Shown here one piece after another: positions 26,621 to 34,504 of a DNA stretch of 64,000 bases (positions within the stretch are counted from its first letter, which is position 1; every line of letters begins with the position of its first letter). Source of the DNA: VRUE01 sp963774555 (GTDB lineage: Bacteria; Actinomycetota; Thermoleophilia; Solirubrobacterales; 70-9). The notes below the pieces were generated by a model that was not told where the DNA came from, did no database searches, and worked only from the letters and a program-made list of their open reading frames with translations. Both the position numbers and the translations under genes were made by a program. The stretch lies in assembly GCA_963774555.1 (NCBI GenBank), contig CAVZFL010000001.1:806001-870000 (forward strand), in the 5' to 3' direction.

Positions 26621-28126
26621 ATGAGTTACTACGTCACAACCCCGATCTACTACGTCAACGCCGAGCCGCATCTCGGCCACGCCTACTCGACGATGGCCGC
26701 CGACGTGCTGGCTCGGCATATGCGGCAGCGGGGGGAGGACGTGTTCTTCCTCACTGGCACCGACGAGCACGGGGAGCCGATCGAGACGGCGGCGGAGCGG
26801 GAGGGGATCTCGCCGCAGGAGCTGGCCGATCGCAACGCGGCCAAGTTCGAGGCGATGGGGCCGATCATCGGCGCCACCAACGATTTCTTCATCCGCACCT
26901 CCGACCCGCGGCACAAGGCGAAGGTCGCGGAGATCATGCAGCGGGTCTACGACAACGGTTGGGTCGACAAGGGCACCTACGAAGGCTGGTACTGCCCGCG
27001 CTGCGCCGACTTCAAAACCGAGCGCGAGCTGGGGCCCGGCAACACCTGCCCGATCCACGAGATCCCGCTGGAGAAGGTGCGCGAGGAGAACTGGTTCTTC
27101 CGCCTCTCCGCCTTCCAGGGCCAGCTCGAAGGCCTGTATGAGGAACGGCCCGACTTCGTCGTGCCCGAGTTCCGCCGCAACGAGGCGGTCTCCTTCATCA
27201 AGGGCGGGCTGGAAGACGTCTCGCTCTCGCGGCCGGCGCTGAAATGGGGGCTGCCGCTGCCCTGGGACCCCGAGCAGCGGATGTACGTCTGGTTTGACGC
27301 GCTGCTCAACTACGTCACCGCGCTCAGCTTCGCCCGCGAGGGCGAGGACCTGACCGAGCGCTACTGGCCGGCGACCCTGCATGTGCTGGCCAAGGACATC
27401 CTCAAGTTCCACGCGGTGATCTGGCCCGCCCTCTGCCTGGCCGCCGACCTCGAGCCGCCGCAACGGATGACCATCCACGGCTACCTGCTGATGGGCGAGA
27501 AGAAGATGTCGAAGAGCCTTGGCAACGTGCTCGACCCCTTCGAGGTGATCGAGCGCTTCGGCGCCGACGCGCTGCGCTTCTACCTCTTCCGCGAGGTCAG
27601 CTTCGGCCAGGACGGCTCGATCTCCACGGCAGGCTTCGAGGCCCGCTACGAGACCGAGCTCGCCAATGACTTCGGCAACCTCGCCAGCCGCGTGCTGGCG
27701 ATGGTCGAGCGCTACCGCGCCGGCGTCGTGCCGGTGGCGGCCGTCGACGCCGTGCTCGCCGAGGACTTCGAAGGCGTCGTGCCGCGCTTCTGCGAGCTGC
27801 TCGACCGGGCCGAGCTGACCCAGGCGCTGGAGGTCGCCTGGGCCCTGGTGCGCCGGCTCAACCGCTACGTCGAGGAGACCCAGCCGTGGGTGCTGGCCAA
27901 GGATGAGGCCGACCCCGAGCGCCTCGACGAGGTCCTCTACAACCTCTGCGAGGGATTGCGCGTGACGACGCTGCTGCTCGTTCCCTACCTGCCGCAGACG
28001 AGCAAGAAGCTGCTCGACAACCTCGGCGAAGAGTCCCGCGCCTTGGCCGACCTCGGCTCCCGCCCCGGCGGGCAGAGCGTCGAGCGCGTACCGCCCCTCT
28101 TCCCCAAGATCGAGGCGCCGGAATAG
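26621..28126 (+). CDS. metG: Methionyl-tRNA synthetase
   Basis: The 501-residue class I synthetase has PIYYVNAEPHLGHAYS (HIGH-type motif HLGH), one CPRC zinc-knuckle pair, and the signature GEKKMSKSLGNVLDPF (KMSKS near residue 300). The anticodon-binding helical domain follows, and no C-terminal tRNA-binding appendage is present. TAGCCT lies just upstream of the ATG. It ends 4 nt before palindrome A1, which separates it from the convergent flavin oxidase gene. Confidence 0.96.
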   Translation: MSYYVTTPIYYVNAEPHLGHAYSTMAADVLARHMRQRGEDVFFLTGTDEHGEPIETAAEREGISPQELADRNAAKFEAMGPIIGATNDFFIRTSDPRHKAKVAEIMQRVYDNGWVDKGTYEGWYCPRCADFKTERELGPGNTCPIHEIPLEKVREENWFFRLSAFQGQLEGLYEERPDFVVPEFRRNEAVSFIKGGLEDVSLSRPALKWGLPLPWDPEQRMYVWFDALLNYVTALSFAREGEDLTERYWPATLHVLAKDILKFHAVIWPALCLAADLEPPQRMTIHGYLLMGEKKMSKSLGNVLDPFEVIERFGADALRFYLFREVSFGQDGSISTAGFEARYETELANDFGNLASRVLAMVERYRAGVVPVAAVDAVLAEDFEGVVPRFCELLDRAELTQALEVAWALVRRLNRYVEETQPWVLAKDEADPERLDEVLYNLCEGLRVTTLLLVPYLPQTSKKLLDNLGEESRALADLGSRPGGQSVERVPPLFPKIEAPE

Positions 28127-28130
28127 CCAG

Positions 28131-28173
28131 GTGCAACGTTTTGTTCCCCTGGCAGGAGAACAAAACGTTGCAC
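28131..28173. repeat. Palindromic repeat A, copy 1 (bidirectional terminator candidate)
   Basis: Two exact 16-nt arms (extending to 18 with flanking AG/CT) surround an 11-base centre. It is 43 bp long like the copy at 48649-48691. The two share the outer 8 bases GTGCAACG/CGTTGCAC and the centre CCCTG-CAGG, while the middle stem differs with compensatory changes. It lies between convergent metG and the flavin oxidase gene. Confidence 0.8.
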
Positions 28174-28174
28174 C

Positions 28175-29329
28175 TCAGGTCAATGCGTCGGGACCGAGCT
28201 GGCCGGGCTCGGTGTAGCCGCAGAGGGCCAGGGTCAGGTCCAACTCGGCGAGGATCATCTTGAGGACGGTTTCTACGCCGGCTTGGCCGTCGAGGGCGAG
28301 GCCCCAGATGTAGGGGCGGCCGAGGCAGACGGCGTCGGCGCCGAGGGCGAGGGCCTTGATTACGTCGCTGCCGCTGCGGATGCCGCTGTCGAAGAGGATC
28401 GTCAGGTCCTCGCCGGCCGCCTCGGCGATCGGCGGCAGGGCGTCGAGGGAGCCGATCGCGCCGTCGACCTGGCGGCCGCCGTGGTTGGAGACGACGATCC
28501 CGTCGACACCGCGCTTGACCGCCTCGCGGGCGTCGTCGGCGTGCTGGATGCCCTTGAGCACGATCGGCAATGAGGTGATGCCGCGCAGCCACTCAAGGTC
28601 GTCCCAGTTGAGCGAGGGGTTGGAGAGCACGCCGAGGTAGTGGCCGGTGGCGGCGCCGAGGTCGTCCTCGGGCGTCGTCTCCAGGCCGGCGCGGAAGACC
28701 GGGTCCTGCATGTAGTTGGCGTTGCCGGAGCCTTCGAGGAAGGGCAGCCAGGCCTGCTGCAGGTCTCGCGGCTTCCAGCCGGGCAGGAAGGTGTCGACGG
28801 TGAGCACGATCGCGCCGTAGCCGGCCGCCTCCGCCCGCCCGACGAAGCTCTCGACCAGGGCGCGGTCGCTGGCCCAGTAGAGCTGGAACCAGCGCGGGGC
28901 CTCGCCGCCCGCCTCGGCGATCTGCTCGAGGGTGAAGTGCGAGGCGGTGCTGGCGATCATCGGCAGTCCAAGGCTCGCCGCCGCCCGTGCGGTCGCCAGC
29001 TCGCCGTCCTCGTGGACGACCTTCTGCACGCCGATCGGCGCCAGCAGCAGCGGTGCCGGCATCGGGGTGCCGAGGACGGTGGTGGAGAGGTCGCGCGCGG
29101 CGACGTCGCGCAGCATGCGGGGCACAATCCGGCGGCGGTCGAGGGCCTCGCGGTTGGCGTCGATCGTGCGCTCCCCACCGGCGCCGGCGAAGACGTAGTT
29201 GACGGCCTTCGGATCCATCGTCTCGGCCGCCGCCCGCTCCAGCTCCGCAATCGCCACCGGAATCGCCGGCGTCTCCCCGCCCAGGCCGCGGGCGTAGATC
29301 TCGCGGTAGAAATCGGCGAAGTCAGTCAT
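28175..29329 (-). CDS. FMN-dependent alpha-hydroxy-acid oxidase, lactate 2-monooxygenase-like
   Basis: The 384-residue enzyme has the (beta-alpha)8 FMN fold of lactate/glycolate oxidases. Visible elements are PAPLLLAPIGVQKVVHEDGE, FQLYWASDRALVESFV, LTVDTFLPGWKPRDL, PIVLKGIQHADDA (flavin Lys), GIVVSNHGGRQVDG (catalytic His and substrate Arg), and LFDSGIRSGSDVIKALALGA. The length of the central loop and the WKPRDL segment are closer to lactate 2-monooxygenase than to quinone-linked lldD, but the substrate is inferred. Its stop abuts palindrome A1. Confidence 0.85.
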   Translation of the reverse strand: MTDFADFYREIYARGLGGETPAIPVAIAELERAAAETMDPKAVNYVFAGAGGERTIDANREALDRRRIVPRMLRDVAARDLSTTVLGTPMPAPLLLAPIGVQKVVHEDGELATARAAASLGLPMIASTASHFTLEQIAEAGGEAPRWFQLYWASDRALVESFVGRAEAAGYGAIVLTVDTFLPGWKPRDLQQAWLPFLEGSGNANYMQDPVFRAGLETTPEDDLGAATGHYLGVLSNPSLNWDDLEWLRGITSLPIVLKGIQHADDAREAVKRGVDGIVVSNHGGRQVDGAIGSLDALPPIAEAAGEDLTILFDSGIRSGSDVIKALALGADAVCLGRPYIWGLALDGQAGVETVLKMILAELDLTLALCGYTEPGQLGPDALT

Positions 29330-29354
29330 TCGAGCTTGGAAGGCTATCCGTCGT

Positions 29355-30224
29355 TCAGTCGTCCCACGAGCTGAGCGGAAGCGCTCTGGCCTGCCGCGCC
29401 CGTCGCAGGCGCGGCAGGCCGAAGTGTTGCTCGAGGGCGGCGAGCAGGGAGTAGTGGTCGTAGGGACCGGCGAGCTGGATTCCGTGCGGCACGCCCGGTC
29501 CGACGACGACCGTCATCACCCGACCGCCACCGCCGGCGGTGCTGCTGCCCTCGTCGAAGCTGACGACGAGCAGGCCGTGGGGTCCGAGGTGCTTGACGAT
29601 CCGGGGCGCCAGCGCCGCGAGATAGCGGTCGGCGACGGCGATCGGGCAGTTGTGGGCGTCGTTGCAGAGGCCGGGGCTGAGCCAGCCGAACGCCGGTAGC
29701 GTGCCGCGGCGCAGGTCGGCGTCGAGCCCGGTCGCCGGGACCACGTCGGCGCAGCGTGGCGGTACGGCCGCGATCGAGGGGAAGTACATGAAGGGGTCGT
29801 GGCGCTTGACGTAATCGCCTGCTTCGGCGCCGCGGAAGCAGGGGTGCGGCATGCCTTCCATGTAGGCGCGCCAGGGGATGCCGGCGCGGGAGAGCTGCAG
29901 GGCGAGGTTCGAACCGGGGGCGACGCACTCGGTGCAGTTCTCGGCGATGCCGAAGGTCGAGCCGCCGAGCAGGGCCAGGTAGTTGGGCAGCGAGGGGTGT
30001 GCGATCGCGTGGTAGTCGGTCGCGAGCGCGCCGCGGGCGGCGAGGCCGTTGATGTAGGGCGCTTCGGGGTTGGCGGCGACGTCGTCGTACTCATGGTTCT
30101 CGAGCATGATCAGGAAGACGCGGGAGGGCGCCTGCACGCCGCTCCCACCTGCGTTTCCAGTCGCGACGCCGGCGCCAAGTACGAGCAGCGTGAGTGTCGC
30201 CACCAGCCAGGCCCGGATCGCCAT
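29355..30224 (-). CDS. Exported phosphoesterase (phospholipase C/acid phosphatase family)
   Basis: The 289-residue protein has an N-terminal signal peptide (WLVATLTLLVLGAGVATG) and the phosphoesterase fold. The marks are VFLIMLENHEYDDV, THY-like region DYHAIAHPSLPNYLALLGGS, FGWLSPGLCNDAHNC and LLVVSFDEGSS, with metal-binding Glu, Asn, His and Asp. Four or more Cys suggest disulfides outside the cell. The start at ATG 30224 is 6 nt after a TATCCT -10. The promoter overlaps that of divergent tatD. Confidence 0.85.
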   Translation of the reverse strand: MAIRAWLVATLTLLVLGAGVATGNAGGSGVQAPSRVFLIMLENHEYDDVAANPEAPYINGLAARGALATDYHAIAHPSLPNYLALLGGSTFGIAENCTECVAPGSNLALQLSRAGIPWRAYMEGMPHPCFRGAEAGDYVKRHDPFMYFPSIAAVPPRCADVVPATGLDADLRRGTLPAFGWLSPGLCNDAHNCPIAVADRYLAALAPRIVKHLGPHGLLVVSFDEGSSTAGGGGRVMTVVVGPGVPHGIQLAGPYDHYSLLAALEQHFGLPRLRRARQARALPLSSWDD

Positions 30225-30230
30225 CGGACG

Positions 30231-30240
30231 AGGATAGGCT
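30231..30240. promoter_or_regulatory. Overlapping divergent -10 elements (AGGATAGGCT)
   Basis: TATCCT on the minus strand and TAGGCT on the plus strand share a central TA. Each ends exactly 6 nt before a start codon (ATG 30224 minus, GTG 30247 plus), so both genes appear leaderless and compete for one polymerase-sized site. Confidence 0.6.
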
Positions 30241-30246
30241 GAGTCC

Positions 30247-31017
30247 GTGATCGATTCCCACACCCACCTTTTCCTCTGCGAGCGGCCTGAGGCCGAGGTC
30301 GTCGCCGCGGCCGAGGAAGCGGGGGTGGAGCGCATGCTCAACGTCGGGCTCGACGCCGAGTCCAACGCCGCCGTGCTCGCTGCCGCCGCTCGCCACGAGA
30401 GCGTCTTCGCGACGGTCGGCTGCCACCCGACCGAGGCGGCTGGATTCGACGATGCGCGGGCCGAGCAGATCGCCCTCCTCGCCGCCGAGAACGCGAAGGT
30501 GCGGGCGATCGGCGAGACCGGGATCGACTACTACCGCGAGACCGCCAGCCGGGCGGACCAGCGGCGCGCTTTCGAGGCGCAGATCGAGATCGCCCGCGAC
30601 CGCGGCCTGCCGATCGTGATCCACGCCCGCGACCCCGAGGAGGAGACCGGTGCCGTCGACGACGTCTTCGCGATCCTCGACGCCAAGGGCGAGGGGGTGA
30701 AGGTGATCCTGCACTGCTTCCTCGCGCCCTGGCGGGTGCAGGACGCGATCGCGCGCGGCTGGTACTGCTCCTTCTCCGGGATCGTCACCTTTCCCAGCGC
30801 CGAAGAGCTGCGCGAGGCGGCGGCCAAGCTGCCCGACGAGCTCCTCCTGGTCGAGACCGACGCCCCCTACCTGGCGCCGCAGCCGGTGCGCGGCAAGCCC
30901 AACGAGCCCGCCTACGTGGTCTCCACGGCGGAGACGGTCGCCGAGGTACGCGGCGTCACCTACGCCGAGCTGGAGCGGACGGTCGAGGCCAACGCCCGGA
31001 CGCTCTTCAACTGGTAG
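30247..31017 (+). CDS. tatD: TatD-family metal-dependent DNase
   Basis: The 256-residue hydrolase carries the TatD metal ligands: SHTHLF at the N terminus, ETGIDYYRE (near residue 96), HARD, HCFL and ETDAPYLAP. TatD enzymes act as 3'-5' exonucleases in DNA repair or degradation. The start is GTG with TAGGCT 6 nt upstream. The rsmA gene follows with a 2-nt gap, a common bacterial pairing. Confidence 0.93.
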   Translation: MIDSHTHLFLCERPEAEVVAAAEEAGVERMLNVGLDAESNAAVLAAAARHESVFATVGCHPTEAAGFDDARAEQIALLAAENAKVRAIGETGIDYYRETASRADQRRAFEAQIEIARDRGLPIVIHARDPEEETGAVDDVFAILDAKGEGVKVILHCFLAPWRVQDAIARGWYCSFSGIVTFPSAEELREAAAKLPDELLLVETDAPYLAPQPVRGKPNEPAYVVSTAETVAEVRGVTYAELERTVEANARTLFNW

Positions 31018-31019
31018 CC

Positions 31020-31778
31020 GTGGTCCGCCTCGGGCAGAACTTCCTGTCCGACCCCAACCTGCTCGACGCGATCGTGCGCGACGCGGAGGTCGGGACGGAT
31101 GACGTCGTGCTCGAGGTCGGTGCCGGCGAAGGGGTGCTGAGCGAGCGGCTCGCCGCCGCGGCCGGTCATGTCCACGTGATCGAGATCGACCGTGGGCTGG
31201 AGGCGGTGCTGGTGCCGCTCGCGGCGCGCGAGAACGTCGACCTCCACTGGGGCGATGCGATGAAGCTCGACCTGGCCGCGCTCGACCCGGCCCCGACCGC
31301 GATGGTCGCCAACCTGCCCTACGCAGTGGCGACGCCGGTGATCCTGCGCACGGTCGACGAGCTGCCCTCGGTTCAGCGCTGGACGGTGATGGTGCAGCGC
31401 GAGATCGCCGACCGGCTGCGCGCCGCGCCGGGCAGCCGTACCTACGGCTCGCCGAGCGTGCTGGTCCAGCTCGCCTGCGAGGTGAGGCTCGTGCGCAAGG
31501 TCGACCCGGCGGTGTTCCGTCCCCGGCCGCGGGTCGACTCGGCGATCCTCGGCCTGCGCCGCACCGGGCCGGCCGCCGACCCGGCGACGCGCCAGCTGGT
31601 CCGCGCCGCCTTCGCCCACCGCCGCAAGTCCCTGGCCCGCTCACTCGAGCATGTGCGGCCGGGATCTCTCGCGAGGGCGAGGAGGGCACTGGCCGAGCTC
31701 GGCCTGGCCCAGGACACTCGTGCCGAGGCGCTTTCGGCCGAGGAGTTCCGGGCGTTGTCGAGAGGCCTGTCCCGGTAG
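31020..31778 (+). CDS. rsmA: 16S rRNA dimethyladenosine transferase
   Basis: RsmA/KsgA dimethylates two adjacent adenines near the 3' end of 16S rRNA. The 252-residue protein opens with RLGQNFLSDPNLLDAIV and carries SAM motif I VLEVGAGEGVLSERL and the catalytic NLPYAVATPV. The C-terminal RNA-binding helices include FAHRRKSLARSL. The N terminus is short for the family but complete from LGQNFL onward. GTG starts 2 nt after tatD. The last 7 codons form the left arm of palindromic element C1. Confidence 0.94.
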   Translation: MVRLGQNFLSDPNLLDAIVRDAEVGTDDVVLEVGAGEGVLSERLAAAAGHVHVIEIDRGLEAVLVPLAARENVDLHWGDAMKLDLAALDPAPTAMVANLPYAVATPVILRTVDELPSVQRWTVMVQREIADRLRAAPGSRTYGSPSVLVQLACEVRLVRKVDPAVFRPRPRVDSAILGLRRTGPAADPATRQLVRAAFAHRRKSLARSLEHVRPGSLARARRALAELGLAQDTRAEALSAEEFRALSRGLSR

Positions 31779-31880
31779 GGGTGGAACGTCTTGTACTTTT
31801 TCGCCAACCCCGCCCACGGCAGACCACCTCCACTCCACCGAAAAAGTTAAGTGGAACCCCTGCCGGGACAGGCCTCTCGA
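31758..31880. repeat. Palindromic element C, copy 1
   Basis: Outer arms of 24 nt (31758-31781 and 31857-31880) are inverted copies with one mismatch; the left arm includes the end of rsmA with its stop codon. Inside are CGTCTTGTACTTTTT (31787-31801) and AAAAAGTTAAG (31841-31851), identical to those in copy 2 at 60686-60798, and a perfect inner 9-bp repeat ACTTTTTCG/CGAAAAAGT. The right arm runs into the start of ispE. Confidence 0.75.
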
Positions 31881-32753
31881 CCCTTGCGGATCTCTGCCCC
31901 CGCCAAGCTCAACCTCTGTCTCTACCTCGGCCCGCGCCGCGAGGACGGTCTGCACGAGCTCTGCTCGCTGTTCGAGCCGCTAGCGCTGGCGGACCTGATC
32001 ACGCTTCCGACATTGACCACACCAGGGGTGGGTCAAGATCGGATAGGCGACGGGGTGGGTCGAGACGAAGTCGTCTGCCCGGGGGTCGAAGGGGAGAACC
32101 TGGCCGCACGTGCGCTTGCCGCCCTACGGGAACGCGGTTGGGCGCATCCGCCGCTGCGGGTGGAGATCGAGAAGCGAATCCCGGTCGCCGCCGGCCTCGG
32201 CGGCGGTAGCGCCGACGCGGCGGCGATCCTGCGCCTCGCGGCGGGGGAGGTGGCGGACCTGCCGGAGGTGGCCGCAGAGCTCGGCGCCGACGTGCCCTCG
32301 CAGCTGACGCCGTCGCTGGCCTTGGTCCAGGGCGCGGGGGAGCGGGTCGAGCGGCTGCCCGAGCCGGCTCCGCATGCCGTGGTGCTGCTGCCCGACGGCG
32401 GCGGCCTCGGCACCGCCGAGGTCTTCGCCGAGGCCGACCGGCTCGACTTGGGACGGAGCGCTGCCGAGCTGGCCGAGCTGGCCGGGCGCCTGCGCACGGT
32501 CGCCGGCGCCGGCACCTCGCCGCTCTCCTACCCCGAGCTGCTGGTCAACGACCTCGAGCCGGCGGCGCGCTCGCTGCGTCCCAAAATCGGTGAGGCGCTC
32601 GACGCCCTGCGCGCGGCAGGCGCCCCGCACGTCCTGCTCACCGGCTCGGGTCCGACCGCGTTCGGACTCTTCGAGAGCCTCGCCGACGCGCACACGGCTG
32701 CCGACTCCCTCGATCGCGACGACGCGATCGTCTGCGAGGCGGGGCGCGCATGA
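31851..32753 (+). CDS. ispE: 4-diphosphocytidyl-2-C-methyl-D-erythritol kinase
   Basis: IspE phosphorylates CDP-methylerythritol in the MEP route to isoprenoids. The 300-residue GHMP kinase has ISAPAKLNLCLYLGPRREDG, the ATP loop PVAAGLGGGSADAAA (near residue 110) and LLTGSGPTAFGLF. GTG 31851 is used; TTG 31884 would give the family-typical beginning LRISAPAKLN and would put the start beyond element C1. The stretch LTTPGVGQDRIGDG near residues 55-68 is not expected in the family and is encoded by palindrome D1. It overlaps the DedA-PAP2 gene start by 4 nt. Confidence 0.9.
   Translation: MEPLPGQASRPLRISAPAKLNLCLYLGPRREDGLHELCSLFEPLALADLITLPTLTTPGVGQDRIGDGVGRDEVVCPGVEGENLAARALAALRERGWAHPPLRVEIEKRIPVAAGLGGGSADAAAILRLAAGEVADLPEVAAELGADVPSQLTPSLALVQGAGERVERLPEPAPHAVVLLPDGGGLGTAEVFAEADRLDLGRSAAELAELAGRLRTVAGAGTSPLSYPELLVNDLEPAARSLRPKIGEALDALRAAGAPHVLLTGSGPTAFGLFESLADAHTAADSLDRDDAIVCEAGRA
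32006..32044. repeat. Palindromic repeat D, copy 1, inside ispE
   Basis: The inverted repeat (TCCGA..TTGACC..ACC / GGT..GGTCAA..TCGGAT) closely resembles the reverse complement of the hairpin at 36993-37038. It keeps the ispE frame open. A shifted direct repeat of GGGGTGGGTCAAGA (32025-32038) appears at 32052-32065 with one change. Confidence 0.65.
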
Positions 32754-34267
32754 AGCTCCCGGGCGAGGGCGGCGGCACCCGCAAACGCCTGCTGATCGCG
32801 ATCGTCGCCGCCGCGGTCGCGACCGGCTACTACTTCCTCAGCCGCGAGCTCGGCAGCCTCGACCTGCAGGGCTTGCTCGAAGACGTCTCCAACACCCTCG
32901 GCGCCTGGACCTACCTCCTGGTCGGCGCCTTCGCCTTCGCCGAGACGGGAGCCTTCGTCGGCCTCGTCGTCCCCGGCGAGACCGTGATGCTGCTCGGCGG
33001 CGCCGTCGCCGGTCAGGGGGCGATCGACATCTACCTGCTGATCGCGATCGCCTGGTTCTCGGCTTGGGCGGGGGACACGACCAGCTTCTTCATCGGCCGC
33101 CGGCTCGGCCGCGAGTTCGTGCTGCGCAACGGGCCGCGCTTCGGCATCGGCCACGAGCGCTTCGAAAAGGTCGAGGACTACTTCTCCCGCCACGGCGGCA
33201 AGACGATCTTCATCGGCCGCTTCATCAGCCTCGTCCGCGCCTTCGCCCCCTTCATCGCCGGCAGCTCGGGCATGCGTTACCGCGCTTTCGTCCCTTACAG
33301 CATCCTCGGCACCGGGCTCTGGGCCAGCGCCCACATCCTCGTCGGCTACTTCTTCTCGCGCAGCATCGAGAGCGCCGCCAAGTACGCCGGCCGCGGCGCC
33401 TTCGTCTTGGCGACGACGATCGTGGTCGTGGTCGGGATCGTCGTCCTCTACCGGCACTTCCGGGTCGAGGCCAACCGCCGGGCAGCGGTCGCCTGGATGG
33501 AGGCGCACGCGGCGACGCGCTGGATCGTCGCCCTCACCCGCCGCTTCCGCCCGCAGCTCCTCTTCCTCTGGGAGCGGGTGACGCCGGGCGGCACCTTCGG
33601 CCTTGAGTTCACCTCGCTGATGGCGACCCTCGCCGTCGCCAGCTTCGTCCTCGTCTCCTACACCGTGCTGGTCAACGGCGAACCGGGGCCGACCCCCGGC
33701 GACACCACGGCGATCGAAATCGCCGAACGGCTGAGCGCGAGCTGGCTGACCGACATCGCCAAGGTCTTCACCCAGCTCGGCTCGACGGCAGTCGTCGGCT
33801 CGCTCGCCTTCGTCGCCGCGGCGTTGCTCGTCGCCCGCCGGCGCTGGGCCGAGTTCTGGGTGCTGGTCGCCGGCGCGGTGCTGATCTTCGTCGGCGTGCA
33901 CGAGATCAAGGACATCGTCGACCGGCCGCGTCCCGAGGGCGGTCTGATTGGCGCCTCGGGCTCCTCGTTCCCCAGCGCCCATGCCGCCTACTCGACCTTC
34001 TACGTCTGGCTGGCGGTGACGATCGTGATGCGGCTGCGGCCGGGGATGGCGCGCGGCGCCGCGGTCGTCGCCAGCGGGATCGCGCTGACCGCGCTGGTCG
34101 GCCTCTCCCGCGTCTACCTCGGCGTCCACTACCTCAGTGACGTCAGCGCCGGCTGGGCGCTGGGCGCTGCCGCGTTCTCGCTCTGCGCCGCCGTCGCGCT
34201 GGTCATCACCACGGTGCGGCAGAATGGTCGCCGTGCTGCCGCTGGCGCTGCAGAAGATCGAGAATGA
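32750..34267 (+). CDS. DedA-PAP2 fusion, lipid-carrier recycling protein
   Basis: The 505-residue membrane protein joins two families. Residues 20 to about 220 are DedA/SNARE-associated, with VVPGETVMLLGGAVAG and FIGRFISLVRAFAPFIAG. Residues about 290-490 are a PAP2 phosphatase with KDIVDRPRPEG, SSFPSAHA and SRVYLGVHYLSD, the three catalytic motifs. Known DedA members flip undecaprenyl phosphate and known PAP2 members dephosphorylate undecaprenyl pyrophosphate. The fusion could therefore do both steps of carrier recycling; that is inference. It overlaps ispE by 4 nt, an apt pairing since ispE supplies isoprenoid precursors. Confidence 0.85.
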   Translation: MKLPGEGGGTRKRLLIAIVAAAVATGYYFLSRELGSLDLQGLLEDVSNTLGAWTYLLVGAFAFAETGAFVGLVVPGETVMLLGGAVAGQGAIDIYLLIAIAWFSAWAGDTTSFFIGRRLGREFVLRNGPRFGIGHERFEKVEDYFSRHGGKTIFIGRFISLVRAFAPFIAGSSGMRYRAFVPYSILGTGLWASAHILVGYFFSRSIESAAKYAGRGAFVLATTIVVVVGIVVLYRHFRVEANRRAAVAWMEAHAATRWIVALTRRFRPQLLFLWERVTPGGTFGLEFTSLMATLAVASFVLVSYTVLVNGEPGPTPGDTTAIEIAERLSASWLTDIAKVFTQLGSTAVVGSLAFVAAALLVARRRWAEFWVLVAGAVLIFVGVHEIKDIVDRPRPEGGLIGASGSSFPSAHAAYSTFYVWLAVTIVMRLRPGMARGAAVVASGIALTALVGLSRVYLGVHYLSDVSAGWALGAAAFSLCAAVALVITTVRQNGRRAAAGAAEDRE

Positions 34268-34487
34268 GTACCTGCTGTTCGGCGTCGCCGGGCTGGTCAG
34301 CCTGACCGCTTTCGTCGGCCTGATCCTGATGCCCGCGGTCAGCTCCTACGGCCGGATCTGGGAGAAGACCGTCGCCGGCTTCCTCTCACTCTTCGTCCTC
34401 GCCGCTCTGGTCGTGGTCGGCGTCGTCGCCGGCCTCGTCGTCGTCTACTACTACAACGACATCGTCAACCTGCTGCACGGCAAGTAG
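34224..34487 (+). CDS. Small two-helix membrane protein
   Basis: The 87-residue protein has two hydrophobic helices (about residues 17-33 and 46-72: FLSLFVLAALVVVGVVAG) and the C terminus VVYYYNDIVNLLHGK. No named family is recognised. Its start overlaps the end of the DedA-PAP2 gene by 44 nt in another frame, so they are probably cotranscribed; a function in the same membrane process is possible but unproven. GTG 34233 is an alternative start. Confidence 0.65.
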   Translation: MVAVLPLALQKIENEYLLFGVAGLVSLTAFVGLILMPAVSSYGRIWEKTVAGFLSLFVLAALVVVGVVAGLVVVYYYNDIVNLLHGK

Positions 34488-34504
34488 CTGGGGATAATGG
34501 GGCC

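Noticed and set aside
31785..31805. Peptide KKYKT encoded on the minus strand in both C elements
   Set aside because: It follows from the conserved CGTCTTGTACTTTTT block; there is no consistent ORF around it in the two copies.
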